From: DATIYW01 sp035517415
Lineage (GTDB): Bacteria; Acidobacteriota; Thermoanaerobaculia; Thermoanaerobaculales; Thermoanaerobaculaceae
Length of the DNA: 26,211 nt
Assembly: GCA_035517415.1 (NCBI GenBank)
Contig: DATIYW010000283.1
Coordinates: 1-26,211, forward strand
Direction: 5' to 3'
Numbering within the stretch: the stretch's first letter is position 1; the number at the start of each line of letters is the position of its first letter. The notes beneath the pieces are model-generated. The model saw only the letters and a list, made by a program, of their open reading frames with translations. It made no database searches and was not told the DNA's origin. Both the position numbers and the translations under genes were made by a program. This document shows, piece by piece, positions 6,727-14,068 of the stretch.

Positions 6727-7183
6727 GCGCGCGGTCGATCGCAAGTCCCTGGCACAGACGCGCCGGGCCGTCGAGCAGGTCGGCGCCGCGCCGGCCGCCG
6801 CGGCGCGCCGCGACGATCTCCTCGCCCGCCACCGCCACCCCGCCGCGCAGCAGGACCGCCTCCGGCCGCTCGGGAGTGCGCGTGACGACGTTGCAGCAGT
6901 GGTGCATGCCGTAGGTGAAATAGACGTACAGGTGCCCGCCCTCGCCCCACATCACTTCGTTGCGGGCGGTGCGGCGGCCGCGGAACGTGTGCGCAGCTGG
7001 GTCGCCCACCCCGAGGTACGCCTCGACCTCGGTGATGCGGACGACGACGATGCCGTCCGCCAGGCGGCGTAGGAGCAGCTTCCCGAGCAGCTCGCGTGCG
7101 ACCCGCCGCGTCGGCCGCTGGTAGAATTCCCGTCCCAGCGGCTGCAGCGCGGCGATCGCCCGCCGGGAAAGGGGCTTCCCCAT
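6494..7183 (-). CDS. mpg: DNA-3-methyladenine glycosylase (AAG/MPG family)
   Basis: This 229-residue base-excision repair enzyme removes alkylated purines from DNA. The core runs from LGREFYQRP (16-24) to WPLRLRV (195-201). The catalytic segment TEVEAYLG at 51-58 carries the general base E54 and Y56. DPAAHTFRGRRTARNEVMW (61-79), LYVYFTYGMHHCCNVV (85-100) and DGPARLCQGLAID (138-150) match family blocks. ATG 7183 is the only start available before the conserved region. No ribosome site is seen. The last 25 or so residues are an Ala/Arg/Pro tail that runs into the end of the pseudouridine synthase gene, giving a 233-bp tail-to-tail overlap. At the other end its ATG overlaps the start codon of the divergent epimerase. 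Confidence 0.88.
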   Translation of the reverse strand: MGKPLSRRAIAALQPLGREFYQRPTRRVARELLGKLLLRRLADGIVVVRITEVEAYLGVGDPAAHTFRGRRTARNEVMWGEGGHLYVYFTYGMHHCCNVVTRTPERPEAVLLRGGVAVAGEEIVAARRGGRRGADLLDGPARLCQGLAIDRALNGADLVAADEVWLASDGRSAPESRVRRLPRVGVAYAGEAASWPLRLRVDLDATAPRGASPARGAAPPATAAARRRR

Positions 7184-8123
7184 GACGTCTCGGACCGTCT
7201 GCGTGACCGGAGGGGCGGGGTTCATCGGCTCCCACGTGGCCGACGCGCTGCTCGCCGCCGGCCATCGCGTCCTGATTGTCGACGACCTCTCCACCGGCCG
7301 CAAGGAGAACCTCCCGGCCGCGGCCGAGTTCCACGAGCTCGACATCCGTTCCGCCGCGGCGGCGGCGCTGGTGCGGGAGGCGCGGGTGGAGGTGCTGTTC
7401 CACCACGCGGCGCAGATCGACGTGCGCAAGTCGGTCGCCGACCCGGTGCGAGACGCCGAGACCAACGTGGTCGGCACGCTCAACCTGCTCGAGGCCGGCC
7501 GCCTGGGCGCGCTCAAGCAGGTCGTGTTCGCCTCGACCGGCGGCGCGATGTACGGCGAGCAGGAGGCGTTCCCGGCGGCCGAGGAGCACCCGACGCGCCC
7601 GCTCTCGCCCTACGGCGTCGCCAAGCTGGCGGTCGAGCGCTACCTCTACTTCTACCATTCCGAGTACGGCCTCGACGCCGCCTGCCTGCGCTACGCGAAC
7701 GTCTACGGCCCGCGCCAGAACCCCCACGGCGAGGCCGGCGTGGTCGCGATCTTCCTCGACCGCCTGCTCGCCGGACGGCCGGTGACGATCAACGGCGACG
7801 GGCGGCAGACCCGCGACTACGTCTTCGTCGGCGACATCGTCGCCGCCAACCTCGCCGCGCTCGGCCGCCCCGGGTTCGCGACCTACAACGTCGGGACCGG
7901 CCGCGAGACCGACGTCGTGGAGCTCTACCGCCAGCTCGCCGCCGCGGTCGGCAGCGACCGACCGGCGACGCACGGTCCGGCGAAGCCCGGCGAGCAGCGG
8001 CGGTCGTGCATCTCCTCGGCACGGATCGCGCGCGAGCTGGGCGTCGTGCCGGTCACCTCGATCGAGCAGGGGCTGCGCGAGACCGCGGCGTGGTTCGCGG
8101 CGCGCGCTGCAACGTCGCGCTGA
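7182..8123 (+). CDS. NAD-dependent epimerase/dehydratase, GalE-like extended SDR
   Basis: This 313-residue extended short-chain dehydrogenase/reductase probably acts on a UDP-sugar, most likely as a UDP-glucose 4-epimerase. The Rossmann motif TGGAGFIG is at 9-16 and D34/D35 bind the NAD ribose. The catalytic residues are S118/T119 in the STGG segment plus Y144 and K148 in SPYGVAK. The RYANVYGPRQ and NGDGRQTRDYVFVGDI blocks are typical of sugar-nucleotide epimerases. The start ATG 7182 places the Rossmann fold at the usual distance, and AAAGGGG at 7168-7174 may serve as ribosome site. A TAGAAT hexamer at 7122-7127, inside the divergent glycosylase gene, could be its -10 element. It ends 12 bp before the convergent S4 gene. 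Confidence 0.88.
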   Translation: MTSRTVCVTGGAGFIGSHVADALLAAGHRVLIVDDLSTGRKENLPAAAEFHELDIRSAAAAALVREARVEVLFHHAAQIDVRKSVADPVRDAETNVVGTLNLLEAGRLGALKQVVFASTGGAMYGEQEAFPAAEEHPTRPLSPYGVAKLAVERYLYFYHSEYGLDAACLRYANVYGPRQNPHGEAGVVAIFLDRLLAGRPVTINGDGRQTRDYVFVGDIVAANLAALGRPGFATYNVGTGRETDVVELYRQLAAAVGSDRPATHGPAKPGEQRRSCISSARIARELGVVPVTSIEQGLRETAAWFAARAATSR

Positions 8124-8135
8124 TCGAGCGCGTCG

Positions 8136-8525
8136 TCAGCGGCCGCGCGCGCGGTCGATCCTGCGGCGGTCGCGCTTCTCGGGCCGTCCCGACCCGCGCG
8201 GCGGCGCCGGTGGCGGAGCGAAGCGCTCGAAGCGGCGCAGCTCGAGCTCCTCCGGACTCGGCGGCGGGGTGACGTCCTCGTACAGCTCGCGCGCCTGCGC
8301 CTTCGCGACGTGACGCTCCGCCACCGCGCGCACGATCACCTGCTTGCGCACCCCAGGGGCCAGCGTGACCGCGATCCGCTCCCCCGGCCGCACCATGCGA
8401 TGGGGCTTGGCCCGCACCCCGCCGACCTCGACCTTGCCACCGTCGCAGAGCTCCTTCGCTTGCGAGCGCGTCCGCGCGAGGCACGCCACGTCGAGCCAGA
8501 CGTCGAGCCGCACGGCATCCGCCAT
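8136..8525 (-). CDS. hslR: Hsp15-like S4-domain RNA-binding protein
   Basis: This is a 129-residue basic protein. Residues 5-55 form an S4 RNA-binding domain (RLDVWLDVACLARTRSQAKELCDGGKVEVGG), and the rest follows Hsp15 with a Lys/Arg-rich tail after about 100. Hsp15 binds stalled 50S subunits carrying nascent chains and helps recycle them, but this is knowledge of the E. coli protein and is not shown here. ATG 8525 is preceded by TAGAAT (complement of 8532-8537) ending exactly 6 nt upstream, with no ribosome site, so a leaderless message is likely. It is divergent from the ZIP transporter across 44 bp. Confidence 0.85.
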   Translation of the reverse strand: MADAVRLDVWLDVACLARTRSQAKELCDGGKVEVGGVRAKPHRMVRPGERIAVTLAPGVRKQVIVRAVAERHVAKAQARELYEDVTPPPSPEELELRRFERFAPPPAPPRGSGRPEKRDRRRIDRARGR

Positions 8526-8531
8526 GCCCGA

Positions 8532-8537
8532 ATTCTA
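8532..8537 (-). promoter_or_regulatory. Candidate -10 element (TAGAAT), leaderless start of S4 gene
   Basis: On the minus strand TAGAAT is followed by 6 nt and then the ATG at 8525. It is a good match to the -10 consensus, and no Shine-Dalgarno sequence is present. Confidence 0.5.
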
Positions 8538-8557
8538 TCCCGGCGGGCGGCCTCCGC

Positions 8558-8563
8558 TAGAAT
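8558..8563 (+). promoter_or_regulatory. Candidate -10 element (TAGAAT), leaderless start of ZIP gene
   Basis: TAGAAT ends 6 nt before the GTG at 8570. It forms a mirror-image pair with the S4-gene element 20 bp away, so two divergent leaderless promoters would share a 44-bp gap. Confidence 0.5.
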
Positions 8564-8569
8564 CCGACA

Positions 8570-9313
8570 GTGAGCTTGCTAGCCGGCGCGTTGGTCGTGG
8601 CGTGGGTGGCGTGTGCGACGCTGGCCGGCGGTGCGGTGCCGCTGCGCTTCGAGCGGCACTCGCGCATGTTCCTCTCGTTCTCGGCCGGGACGCTCGTCGG
8701 GCTGGCGCTGCTCGAGCTGATCCCCGCGGGCATCGCCGACGTGACGGCCGAGATCCACCTCAAATTCGTCGTCGTGCTCGCCGCCTTCCTCGGCACGATG
8801 TTCCTCGACAAGCTGCACGTCCTCCACCCGCACCCGCACGCGATGGACGCCGAGTGCCCGCCCAAGCCCCACGAGCACGCGCCGCTGGCGATGCACGGCG
8901 CGCTCGGGCTGCTCGTCCACTCGGCGGTGGACGGGGTCGCGCTCGCCGCCGCGCTCCACCAGTCGCCGACGGTCGCGATGGCGGTCGGGCTGGCGCTCTC
9001 GGCGCACAAGTTCGCCGACGGCCTGACCACCGTGTCTCTGATCCTCACCCACCACCACCGCCGCGACCAGGCGCTCCGGCTCCTGCTCGGCAACGCGGCG
9101 GCGCTTCTCGCCGGCTTCGGACTCGGCATGGCCGTGTCGATGCGCACCGACCAGCTCGGGGCGCTCCTGCTGGTGATGGCTGGGTTCTTCCTCTACCTCG
9201 GCGCGAGCGACCTGATCCCGTCGCTGACGACGCCCGTGTGCCGCAAGCGCGACGTGTTCGCGACCGCGTGCGGCATGGCGGCGATCGCCGTCGCCGCCAC
9301 CCTCGCGCCCTGA
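8570..9313 (+). CDS. ZIP-family divalent metal transporter
   Basis: This 247-residue inner-membrane protein is predicted to have about eight membrane segments. ZIP proteins move Zn2+ or related metals into the cytoplasm. The paired metal-site motifs are present: HSAVDG at 117-122 in the fourth membrane segment and HKFADG at 146-151 in the fifth. The variable loop at about 83-109 is His-rich (HVLHPHPH, HEHAP) as usual for ZIP metal-sensing loops. The start is GTG 8570, chosen because the protein begins directly with the first membrane segment. No ribosome site is seen. The gene ends before a strong hairpin shared with the convergent gene. No metal-responsive operator could be identified. Confidence 0.87.
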   Translation: MSLLAGALVVAWVACATLAGGAVPLRFERHSRMFLSFSAGTLVGLALLELIPAGIADVTAEIHLKFVVVLAAFLGTMFLDKLHVLHPHPHAMDAECPPKPHEHAPLAMHGALGLLVHSAVDGVALAAALHQSPTVAMAVGLALSAHKFADGLTTVSLILTHHHRRDQALRLLLGNAAALLAGFGLGMAVSMRTDQLGALLLVMAGFFLYLGASDLIPSLTTPVCRKRDVFATACGMAAIAVAATLAP

Positions 9314-9332
9314 CGCGCGGCGCGATCCGACC

Positions 9333-9369
9333 ATGCCGCCCGCCCGCGCCTCGCGCCGGCGGGCAGCAT
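9333..9369. terminator. Strong bidirectional hairpin between ZIP and membrane-protein genes
   Basis: Bases 9333-9344 pair with 9358-9369 in 11 of 12 positions. After one mismatch, 9346-9349 pair with 9353-9356, leaving a 3-nt loop. The stem sits in the 74-bp gap between two convergent genes, as expected for a shared terminator. It has no T-tract. Confidence 0.6.
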
Positions 9370-9387
9370 GCTCCGCGGCTCGCCGGG

Positions 9388-10173
9388 CTAGTCCTTGACG
9401 CCGCCGGTGGTCGTGTACTGCACGCTGACCTGGGTGAGCGCGCCGACCGGCACGACCGAGACGTTGACCTCGCGCTTGCCGCCATCGCGCTTGGCGTTGA
9501 GGTTCCCGAGCGCCGCCGTGCCCGACACGCTCGCCCGTTCGACCGTGAACCCCGAGCCCTTGAGCGCCTTCTCGTAGAAGTCCAGGATGTCCGCGGGCTT
9601 GTCGCCGGTCTGGAACGAGAAGTTGCCGTAGATCCCCTCGGGGGTGTCCTTCGACATCGTCGCGATCGCCGCCGAGCCGGGGTAGCTCGGCACCCATGCG
9701 GGCAGGGGCTGGCCCCCGCGGTTGCCCAGCGTCATCGTCCCCTGGTTGGACTTGATCGTGAGCCCTTCCTTGCCCGGCTCGCCGCTGCCCTGGAGCGTCA
9801 CCTCCTCGCCCTTCTCGTTCTTGAACTTGAGCTTGCCCTGCTTGATGTCCTCCGCGTTCATGGTGATCTGCTCGCCGGTCTTCTTGTTGCGGATGGTCAG
9901 CACGCCGTGGTCGTCGTCCTCGGAGACGACCTCGAGGTCCGGGTTGACCGCGACCGCGAACTTCGCCGCCGCCATCGCCGGGTTCTTCTTGGCCGCCTCG
10001 ATGAAGCCCTTCGCCTTGTGCGCGACCAGGTAGCCCCCCACCAGCATGACGATCGCGGCGATGAGGACCAGCCCGCCGCAGCCGGCGAGGATCCACACCA
10101 GGGGGCTCGTTCCCTTCTTGGCCGGCGCCGCCGGTGCGGCGGGCGTCGGTGCCTGGGGTGTCGGAGTTGCCAT
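9388..10173 (-). CDS. Single-pass membrane protein of unknown function
   Basis: This is a 261-residue protein. A Pro/Ala/Thr-rich cytoplasmic start (1-20) precedes one membrane segment (about 25-50), and a long external region follows. The region around 80-140 is rich in Lys, Glu and Gly and looks like beta-strand repeats (VLTIRNKKTGEQITM, LKFKNEKGEEVTLQG, LTIKSNQGTMTLG). Residues about 155-261 look like a second compact domain (YPGSAAIATMSKDTPEGIYGNFSFQTGD, FYEKALKGSGF). I do not recognise the family. GGAGG lies a few nt before the ATG (GAGGAGGGACACG), and a -10-like TAGAGT lies farther upstream. It stands alone on the minus strand, divergent from dodecin. Confidence 0.8.
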   Translation of the reverse strand: MATPTPQAPTPAAPAAPAKKGTSPLVWILAGCGGLVLIAAIVMLVGGYLVAHKAKGFIEAAKKNPAMAAAKFAVAVNPDLEVVSEDDDHGVLTIRNKKTGEQITMNAEDIKQGKLKFKNEKGEEVTLQGSGEPGKEGLTIKSNQGTMTLGNRGGQPLPAWVPSYPGSAAIATMSKDTPEGIYGNFSFQTGDKPADILDFYEKALKGSGFTVERASVSGTAALGNLNAKRDGGKREVNVSVVPVGALTQVSVQYTTTGGVKD

Positions 10174-10331
10174 CGTGTCCCTCCTCTTCAGTTGCCCGGT
10201 TTCCCTGTCTCCCGAGGTTGATTACAAGTCGCACTCTATCGCATTTGTTCCCGCCTGCCACGGCGGGGGGTTGACGGCCGCTCGGTCCACTTGCGCCCGA
10301 GTCGCGGTACCATGTGCGGCACGGAGGCGCG

Positions 10332-10538
10332 ATGAGCGACAAGGTCTACAAGAAGATCGAGCTGGTGGGGTGCTCGGCGAAGGGCATCGAGGCGGCGGTG
10401 CAGCTGGCGATCGGCAAGGCGTCGGAGAGCCTCCACGGTCTCTCGTGGTTCGAGGTGAAGGAGATCCGCGGCGCCGTCCACGAGGGCAAGGCGTCGGAGT
10501 GGCAGGTCACGCTGGAAGCCGGGTTCAGGCTCGACTGA
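10332..10538 (+). CDS. Dodecin, flavin-binding protein
   Basis: This 68-residue protein matches the dodecin family: small proteins that assemble into hollow dodecamers and bind flavins such as FMN, riboflavin or lumichrome, acting as flavin storage or buffer. The sequence runs VYKKIELVGCSAKGIEAA, then SESLHGLSWFEVKEIRGAV (the tryptophan that stacks on the flavin is in LSWFEV), then WQVTLEAGFRLD. All of these are family hallmarks, and the length is normal. GGAGG at 10323-10327 lies 4 nt before ATG 10332, which is preferred to the in-frame ATG at 10314. It appears to be a single-gene unit. Confidence 0.9.
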   Translation: MSDKVYKKIELVGCSAKGIEAAVQLAIGKASESLHGLSWFEVKEIRGAVHEGKASEWQVTLEAGFRLD

Positions 10539-10603
10539 CGCGGCGGCGTGCGCGGCGGCGATGCCGGTCGCGAGGCGAATTCGCCGCCGTCGACCGGTCC
10601 GCC

Positions 10604-10633
10604 TTGACGGCGTCCGCCGCCGGAGACTAGCCT
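10604..10633 (+). promoter_or_regulatory. Candidate promoter for the coiled-coil membrane protein
   Basis: TTGACG at 10604-10609 and TAGCCT at 10628-10633 are separated by 18 bp. Transcription would start about 25 nt before ATG 10665, leaving room for its AAGGAGG ribosome site. The -10 match is imperfect. Confidence 0.35.
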
Positions 10634-10664
10634 CGGCCGTGCTCCGAGCCGCAAGGAGGCCGTC

Positions 10665-11018
10665 ATGAAGGCGCTTCTCGTCATCATCGTCGCGTTGCTT
10701 GCCTGTTTGGTCGTCTACAACTACGCCACTACCGGCCAGTTCACCCTGGTGCCGGCGGCATTGCAGTCGGCCCAGCAGCGCGAGCTGTCGCGCTTGGAGG
10801 ACCGCTTCCTCAAGGACAAGGCACGCTTCGAGCAGGCCGGGCGCGCGGCCGCGGTCTCGGGCGTGGACACCTCGGCGGACGCCGAGGCGGTGAGGCTCGA
10901 CGTCGAGCGGGTCGAGACCGCCCTGCGCGACCTCCGCGACCGTCTCGGCGACTCCGGCAAGCAGAAGATCGACCAGCTCATGGACCGGATCCAGGAGTTC
11001 AAGAAGGACCTCAAGTAG
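10665..11018 (+). CDS. Small membrane-anchored coiled-coil protein
   Basis: This 117-residue protein has one membrane segment or uncleaved signal (2-19). The rest is mostly charged and predicted helical, with coiled-coil character at about 35-62 and 75-117 (VETALRDLRDRLGDSGKQKIDQLMDRIQEFKKDL). The start is well supported by AAGGAGG about 6 nt before ATG 10665. I recognise no family and no catalytic motif. The layout suggests a periplasmic coiled coil tethered to the inner membrane, perhaps a structural or scaffolding part. The next gene follows 74 bp later and need not be co-transcribed. Confidence 0.75.
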   Translation: MKALLVIIVALLACLVVYNYATTGQFTLVPAALQSAQQRELSRLEDRFLKDKARFEQAGRAAAVSGVDTSADAEAVRLDVERVETALRDLRDRLGDSGKQKIDQLMDRIQEFKKDLK

Positions 11019-11092
11019 CGCCGCCCGGCCCACCGCGCTGCGTCCCGGATGCGGCGGCGCGGCAGACCACGCCGACCGAGAACACGCAAGAC

Positions 11093-11989
11093 ATGCTCCC
11101 CACCGCGCTCCTGATCGTCGCCGTGTTGATCGCCGGATTCGCCGCCCTCCGGCGGCGCTCCTGGTCGCGCTGGCAGGGCTGGACCGCCGGGGCCGGGTCG
11201 CTCGGGATCGCGCTGATCGCCCTGGCCATCGCTCCCGGCGAGCTGCTGCTGCGCAAGTCCATCGCCGCCTGCCTGATGCCCGCGGGCCTGGTGTGGGTCG
11301 GCCTCGCGGCGCTTGCCGTCGTCCTGGGGCGGCGCGGCCTCCACCGGCCGGCGGTCGCCGCCGCCGGGCTGTTCATCCTCTACACCGCCGCGGGCAACCC
11401 GGTGCTGGGCGGCGCGCTGCTGTCGATCCTCGAGCGCCCCTACGCGCCCGTCGACCCGTCGCGCGTCGGACGGTTCGACGCCGTCATCGCCCTCGGCGGC
11501 GGCGCCTCGCTGCGCGAGGACGGACAGCCGACGCTGGGCTGCTCCGCCGACCGTGTCGTCCTCGCCGCCCGCCTGTTCCGCGACGGCGACGTCGGGACGC
11601 TGGTCTGCTCCGGGCCCTACGTGCTCCTGCCCGGCGGGCGCCGCGCCGGCGACCCGGAAGCCACGGAGGCGGTGTGGGTCGAGCTCGGCGTGCCCGCCGA
11701 CCGCATCGTCCGTCTCGACGGGCCCGCCACGACCAGCGAGGAGATCCCCGCGTTCCGCGACCTCGTCGCGCGTCGGGGCTGGCGCCGCGTCGGCATCGTC
11801 AGCTCGGCGTGGCACCTGCGCCGCGCCATGCACCTGGCCGCGCGCGCCGGCCTCGACGCCACGCCGCTGCCGGCCGACCGCCACGAGTACCGCGAGGGCT
11901 TCTGGCGCTGGATCGTGCCGCAGGACTCAGGCTTCCGCCTCGTCCAGACCGCCTGCTGGGAGTTCCTCGGCGACCTCGCCGGGCGCTGA
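11093..11989 (+). CDS. DUF218 (ElyC/SanA/YdcF-type) membrane protein
   Basis: This is a 298-residue protein. Four hydrophobic segments cover about 1-105, followed by a DUF218 domain at about 127-290. Domain hallmarks are the FDAVIALGGG start (128-137), a TTSEE segment (213-217) and VSSAWHLRRA (237-246). E. coli ElyC, with the same membrane-plus-DUF218 plan, is linked to peptidoglycan assembly and envelope integrity. Other family members have unclear roles and no reaction is agreed. The start ATG 11093 begins directly with the first membrane segment, and its ribosome site is poor. The downstream polymerase gene probably has its own promoter. Confidence 0.83.
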   Translation: MLPTALLIVAVLIAGFAALRRRSWSRWQGWTAGAGSLGIALIALAIAPGELLLRKSIAACLMPAGLVWVGLAALAVVLGRRGLHRPAVAAAGLFILYTAAGNPVLGGALLSILERPYAPVDPSRVGRFDAVIALGGGASLREDGQPTLGCSADRVVLAARLFRDGDVGTLVCSGPYVLLPGGRRAGDPEATEAVWVELGVPADRIVRLDGPATTSEEIPAFRDLVARRGWRRVGIVSSAWHLRRAMHLAARAGLDATPLPADRHEYREGFWRWIVPQDSGFRLVQTACWEFLGDLAGR

Positions 11990-12083
11990 GCGGCGCTGCA
12001 GCGCGCGCCGGCCACCGAGGTGCCTTGCGCCGCCCACCCCCGGCGATTCGTGCCGCGCGCGGGCGCGCACCGCCGCTTGCACC

Positions 12084-12089
12084 TACAAT
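12084..12089 (+). promoter_or_regulatory. Candidate -10 element (TACAAT), leaderless start of dinB
   Basis: TACAAT ends exactly 6 nt before ATG 12096, with no ribosome site between them. No LexA-type operator was recognised nearby. Confidence 0.45.
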
Positions 12090-12095
12090 CGCTCG

Positions 12096-13181
12096 ATGCC
12101 GGAGCCGTCGCCGCGCCGGATCCTCCACTGCGACATGGACTGTTTCTACGCCGCAGTCCACATGCGCGACGACCCCTCGCTCGCGGGTCGTCCGGTCGTC
12201 GTCGGCGGAGACCCGAGCGCGCGCGGCGTGGTCGCCTCTGCCAGCTACGAGGCGCGCCGCTTCGGCGTCCACTCCGCGATGCCCGCGGCGCGCGCCCGCC
12301 GCCTCTGCCCGGACGCCGTGTTCATCCGCCCCGACTTCCCCCGCTACCACCGCGAGTCCGACCGCATCTTCGCCATCTACCGCCAGTTCACCCCGCTGGT
12401 CGAGACCGTCTCGCTCGACGAGGCGTACCTCGACGTGACCGACCACCTCGGCGAGCACGGCAGCGCGACCGCGCTCGCCAAGCGGATCCGCGCCCTGGTG
12501 CGCGAGGAGCGCGGGCTCACCGTCTCGGTCGGGGTCGGCCCGAACTGCCTGGTGGCGAAGATCGCGTCCGACTTCCGTAAGCCCGACGGGCTCACAGTCG
12601 TGCCGCCGCAGCGGGTGCAGAGCTTCCTCGACCCGCTCCCGGTCCGCCGGCTCCACGGCGTCGGCCCGGCCACCGAGGCCGCGCTCCACGCGCTGGGGAT
12701 CACCACCATCGCCGAGCTGCGCGCCCGCGACCCCGCCGAGCTGACCGCACGCTTCCACAGCCACGGGAGGACCTTGTTCCAGTTTGCACATGGGATCGAC
12801 GACCGTCCGGTCGAGCCGGTCCACGCGCGCAAGAGCCTCGGCACCGAGAACACGTACGACGTCGACCTCGCCCACCTGCAGGCGATGGACGAGGAGCTGC
12901 GCCGCATGGCCGAGGAGGTCGCGGGCGGCCTCGCCCGCCGCGAGCTCGCCGCCTGCACGATCACCGTCAAGGTGCGCTACTCCGACTTCACCACCGTGAC
13001 GCGGGCCCGCACCAGCCCGATCCCGACCGCACGTCCGGCGCGGATCGCCGGCACCGCGATGGCGCTGCTGCGCCGGACCGAGGCGGGGCGCCGCAGGGTC
13101 AGGCTGCTGGGCGTGTCGGCCGCCACGCTCGTCCCCGCGACCATGCTCCAGCTCGAGCTGTTCGACGACCCCCTCGATTGA
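12096..13181 (+). CDS. dinB: DNA polymerase IV (Y family)
   Basis: This 361-residue translesion polymerase copies past damaged bases without proofreading. The palm motif CDMDCFYAAV starts at 12, with catalytic D13 and steric-gate Y18. SLDEAYLDV at 106-114 gives D108 and E109. The little-finger domain covers about 235-345. The C-terminus carries QLELF at 352-356, a good beta-clamp-binding pentapeptide, so the polymerase should be recruited to the sliding clamp. ATG 12096 lies directly before the conserved ILHCDMD segment, and the frame open upstream to 11313 is the shadow of the DUF218 gene. It should not be confused with the unrelated DUF664 'DinB-like' protein at 20690-21187. Confidence 0.93.
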   Translation: MPEPSPRRILHCDMDCFYAAVHMRDDPSLAGRPVVVGGDPSARGVVASASYEARRFGVHSAMPAARARRLCPDAVFIRPDFPRYHRESDRIFAIYRQFTPLVETVSLDEAYLDVTDHLGEHGSATALAKRIRALVREERGLTVSVGVGPNCLVAKIASDFRKPDGLTVVPPQRVQSFLDPLPVRRLHGVGPATEAALHALGITTIAELRARDPAELTARFHSHGRTLFQFAHGIDDRPVEPVHARKSLGTENTYDVDLAHLQAMDEELRRMAEEVAGGLARRELAACTITVKVRYSDFTTVTRARTSPIPTARPARIAGTAMALLRRTEAGRRRVRLLGVSAATLVPATMLQLELFDDPLD

Positions 13182-13210
13182 GGTCGGACCCGCCATCGCG
13201 CCGGCCGCGC

Positions 13211-13228
13211 CCGGCGCATCGGCGCCGG
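13211..13228. terminator. GC hairpin after dinB
   Basis: CCGGCGC at 13211-13217 pairs with GCGCCGG at 13222-13228 around an ATCG loop, 30 bp after the dinB stop. There is no T-tract, and such stems are easy to find in GC-rich DNA, so the call is weak. Confidence 0.25.
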
Positions 13229-13342
13229 CCCGGCCCGCGAACGTGCAGCGGCGTCCCCGAGGGGAAGACGAGCCGAGGCGCCGCGTCCGGACCTCCTGCT
13301 CCCGCGTGTCGCCGCGCGGCTCCCCCGCCGCGGCTCCCGGGC

Positions 13343-13371
13343 TTGACATGCTCCTGCCGCCGCGCTATAAC
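13343..13371 (+). promoter_or_regulatory. Near-consensus sigma-70 promoter of the tetR-efflux operon
   Basis: TTGACA (13343-13348) is a perfect -35 element. TATAAC (13366-13371) is one base off the -10 consensus, and the spacer is the ideal 17 bp. It is the strongest promoter in the window. The operator below overlaps its -10 element, so repression by the TetR protein is expected. Confidence 0.75.
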
Positions 13372-13401
13372 TAACTCGTCGGTTTAACCGACCGGATAGT
13401 T
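13369..13401. promoter_or_regulatory. Palindromic operator, probable TetR binding site
   Basis: The core GTCGGTT-T-AACCGAC (13378-13392) has 7-bp arms around one central base. Outer half-sites AACTA (13369-13373) and TAGTT (13397-13401) are also inverted about the same centre, giving a 33-bp dyad. It covers the end of the -10 element and the transcription start, the classical place for a self-repressing TetR regulator. Confidence 0.65.
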
Positions 13402-13414
13402 GGTGGAGCCCCCG

Positions 13415-14068
13415 ATGGAATCGACCACACCAAGGGCCTCGAGCGCGGCGGTCCGGCAGCGGATCCTTGACGGCGCCGCGCTGGCGTTCGCCGAGCTCGG
13501 CTTCACCGCCGCCGGCGTCGACGAGATCGCGCGCCGCGCCGGCGTGAACAAGGCGATGCTCTACTACCACGTCGGCGACAAGGCCACGCTCTTCCGCGAG
13601 GTCGTCCTCGGCGTGGTGCGGGCGATCAAAGCGGAGCTCGACGCCGCCGACGCGCCCGGGCGCGGTCCCGCCGAGCGCCTGGCTGGCGTGCCCGCCGCGG
13701 TCGCGCGGGTCGCCGCCGAGCAACCGTGGTTCGCCCAGATCATGCTGCGCGAGCTCGCCGCCGGCGGCGTCCACCTGCCGACCGATGTTCTGGTCGAGAT
13801 CACGGGCATCCTCGCGATCACCCGCTCGGCCGTCGCAGACGGCGTGCGGCAGGGCGAGTTCCGCGACGTCAATCCCCTCCTCGTCCACCTCATCCTGATC
13901 GGGTCGCTGCTCTTCATCGCCAACGCGAGCCGGATGCGCGAACGCCTCGCCCGGCTCCAGGCGCTGCCGCCCAACCTGCCGCAGGACCTCGACGCGGTGG
14001 CGCGCGCGGTCGCCGACATCGTCCTCCACGGAGTCGCTCGCCGCGAGCGACGGAAAGGCCGCCCATGA
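13415..14068 (+). CDS. TetR-family transcriptional repressor of the efflux operon
   Basis: This is a 217-residue regulator. The N-terminal DNA-binding domain covers about 12-58, with the helix-turn-helix in VDEIARRAGVNKAMLYYHVGDKATLF (35-60), an excellent TetR signature. The C-terminal ligand and dimer domain has no recognised ligand motif. ATG 13415 is preferred because GGAG at 13405-13408 lies 6 nt upstream. The upstream in-frame TTG at 13400 lies inside the operator. Its stop overlaps the start of the adaptor gene (ATGA). It sits where E. coli has cecR (ybiH), the TetR regulator of ybhGFSR. It most likely represses its own operon and is released by a transported compound. Confidence 0.9.
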   Translation: MESTTPRASSAAVRQRILDGAALAFAELGFTAAGVDEIARRAGVNKAMLYYHVGDKATLFREVVLGVVRAIKAELDAADAPGRGPAERLAGVPAAVARVAAEQPWFAQIMLRELAAGGVHLPTDVLVEITGILAITRSAVADGVRQGEFRDVNPLLVHLILIGSLLFIANASRMRERLARLQALPPNLPQDLDAVARAVADIVLHGVARRERRKGRP

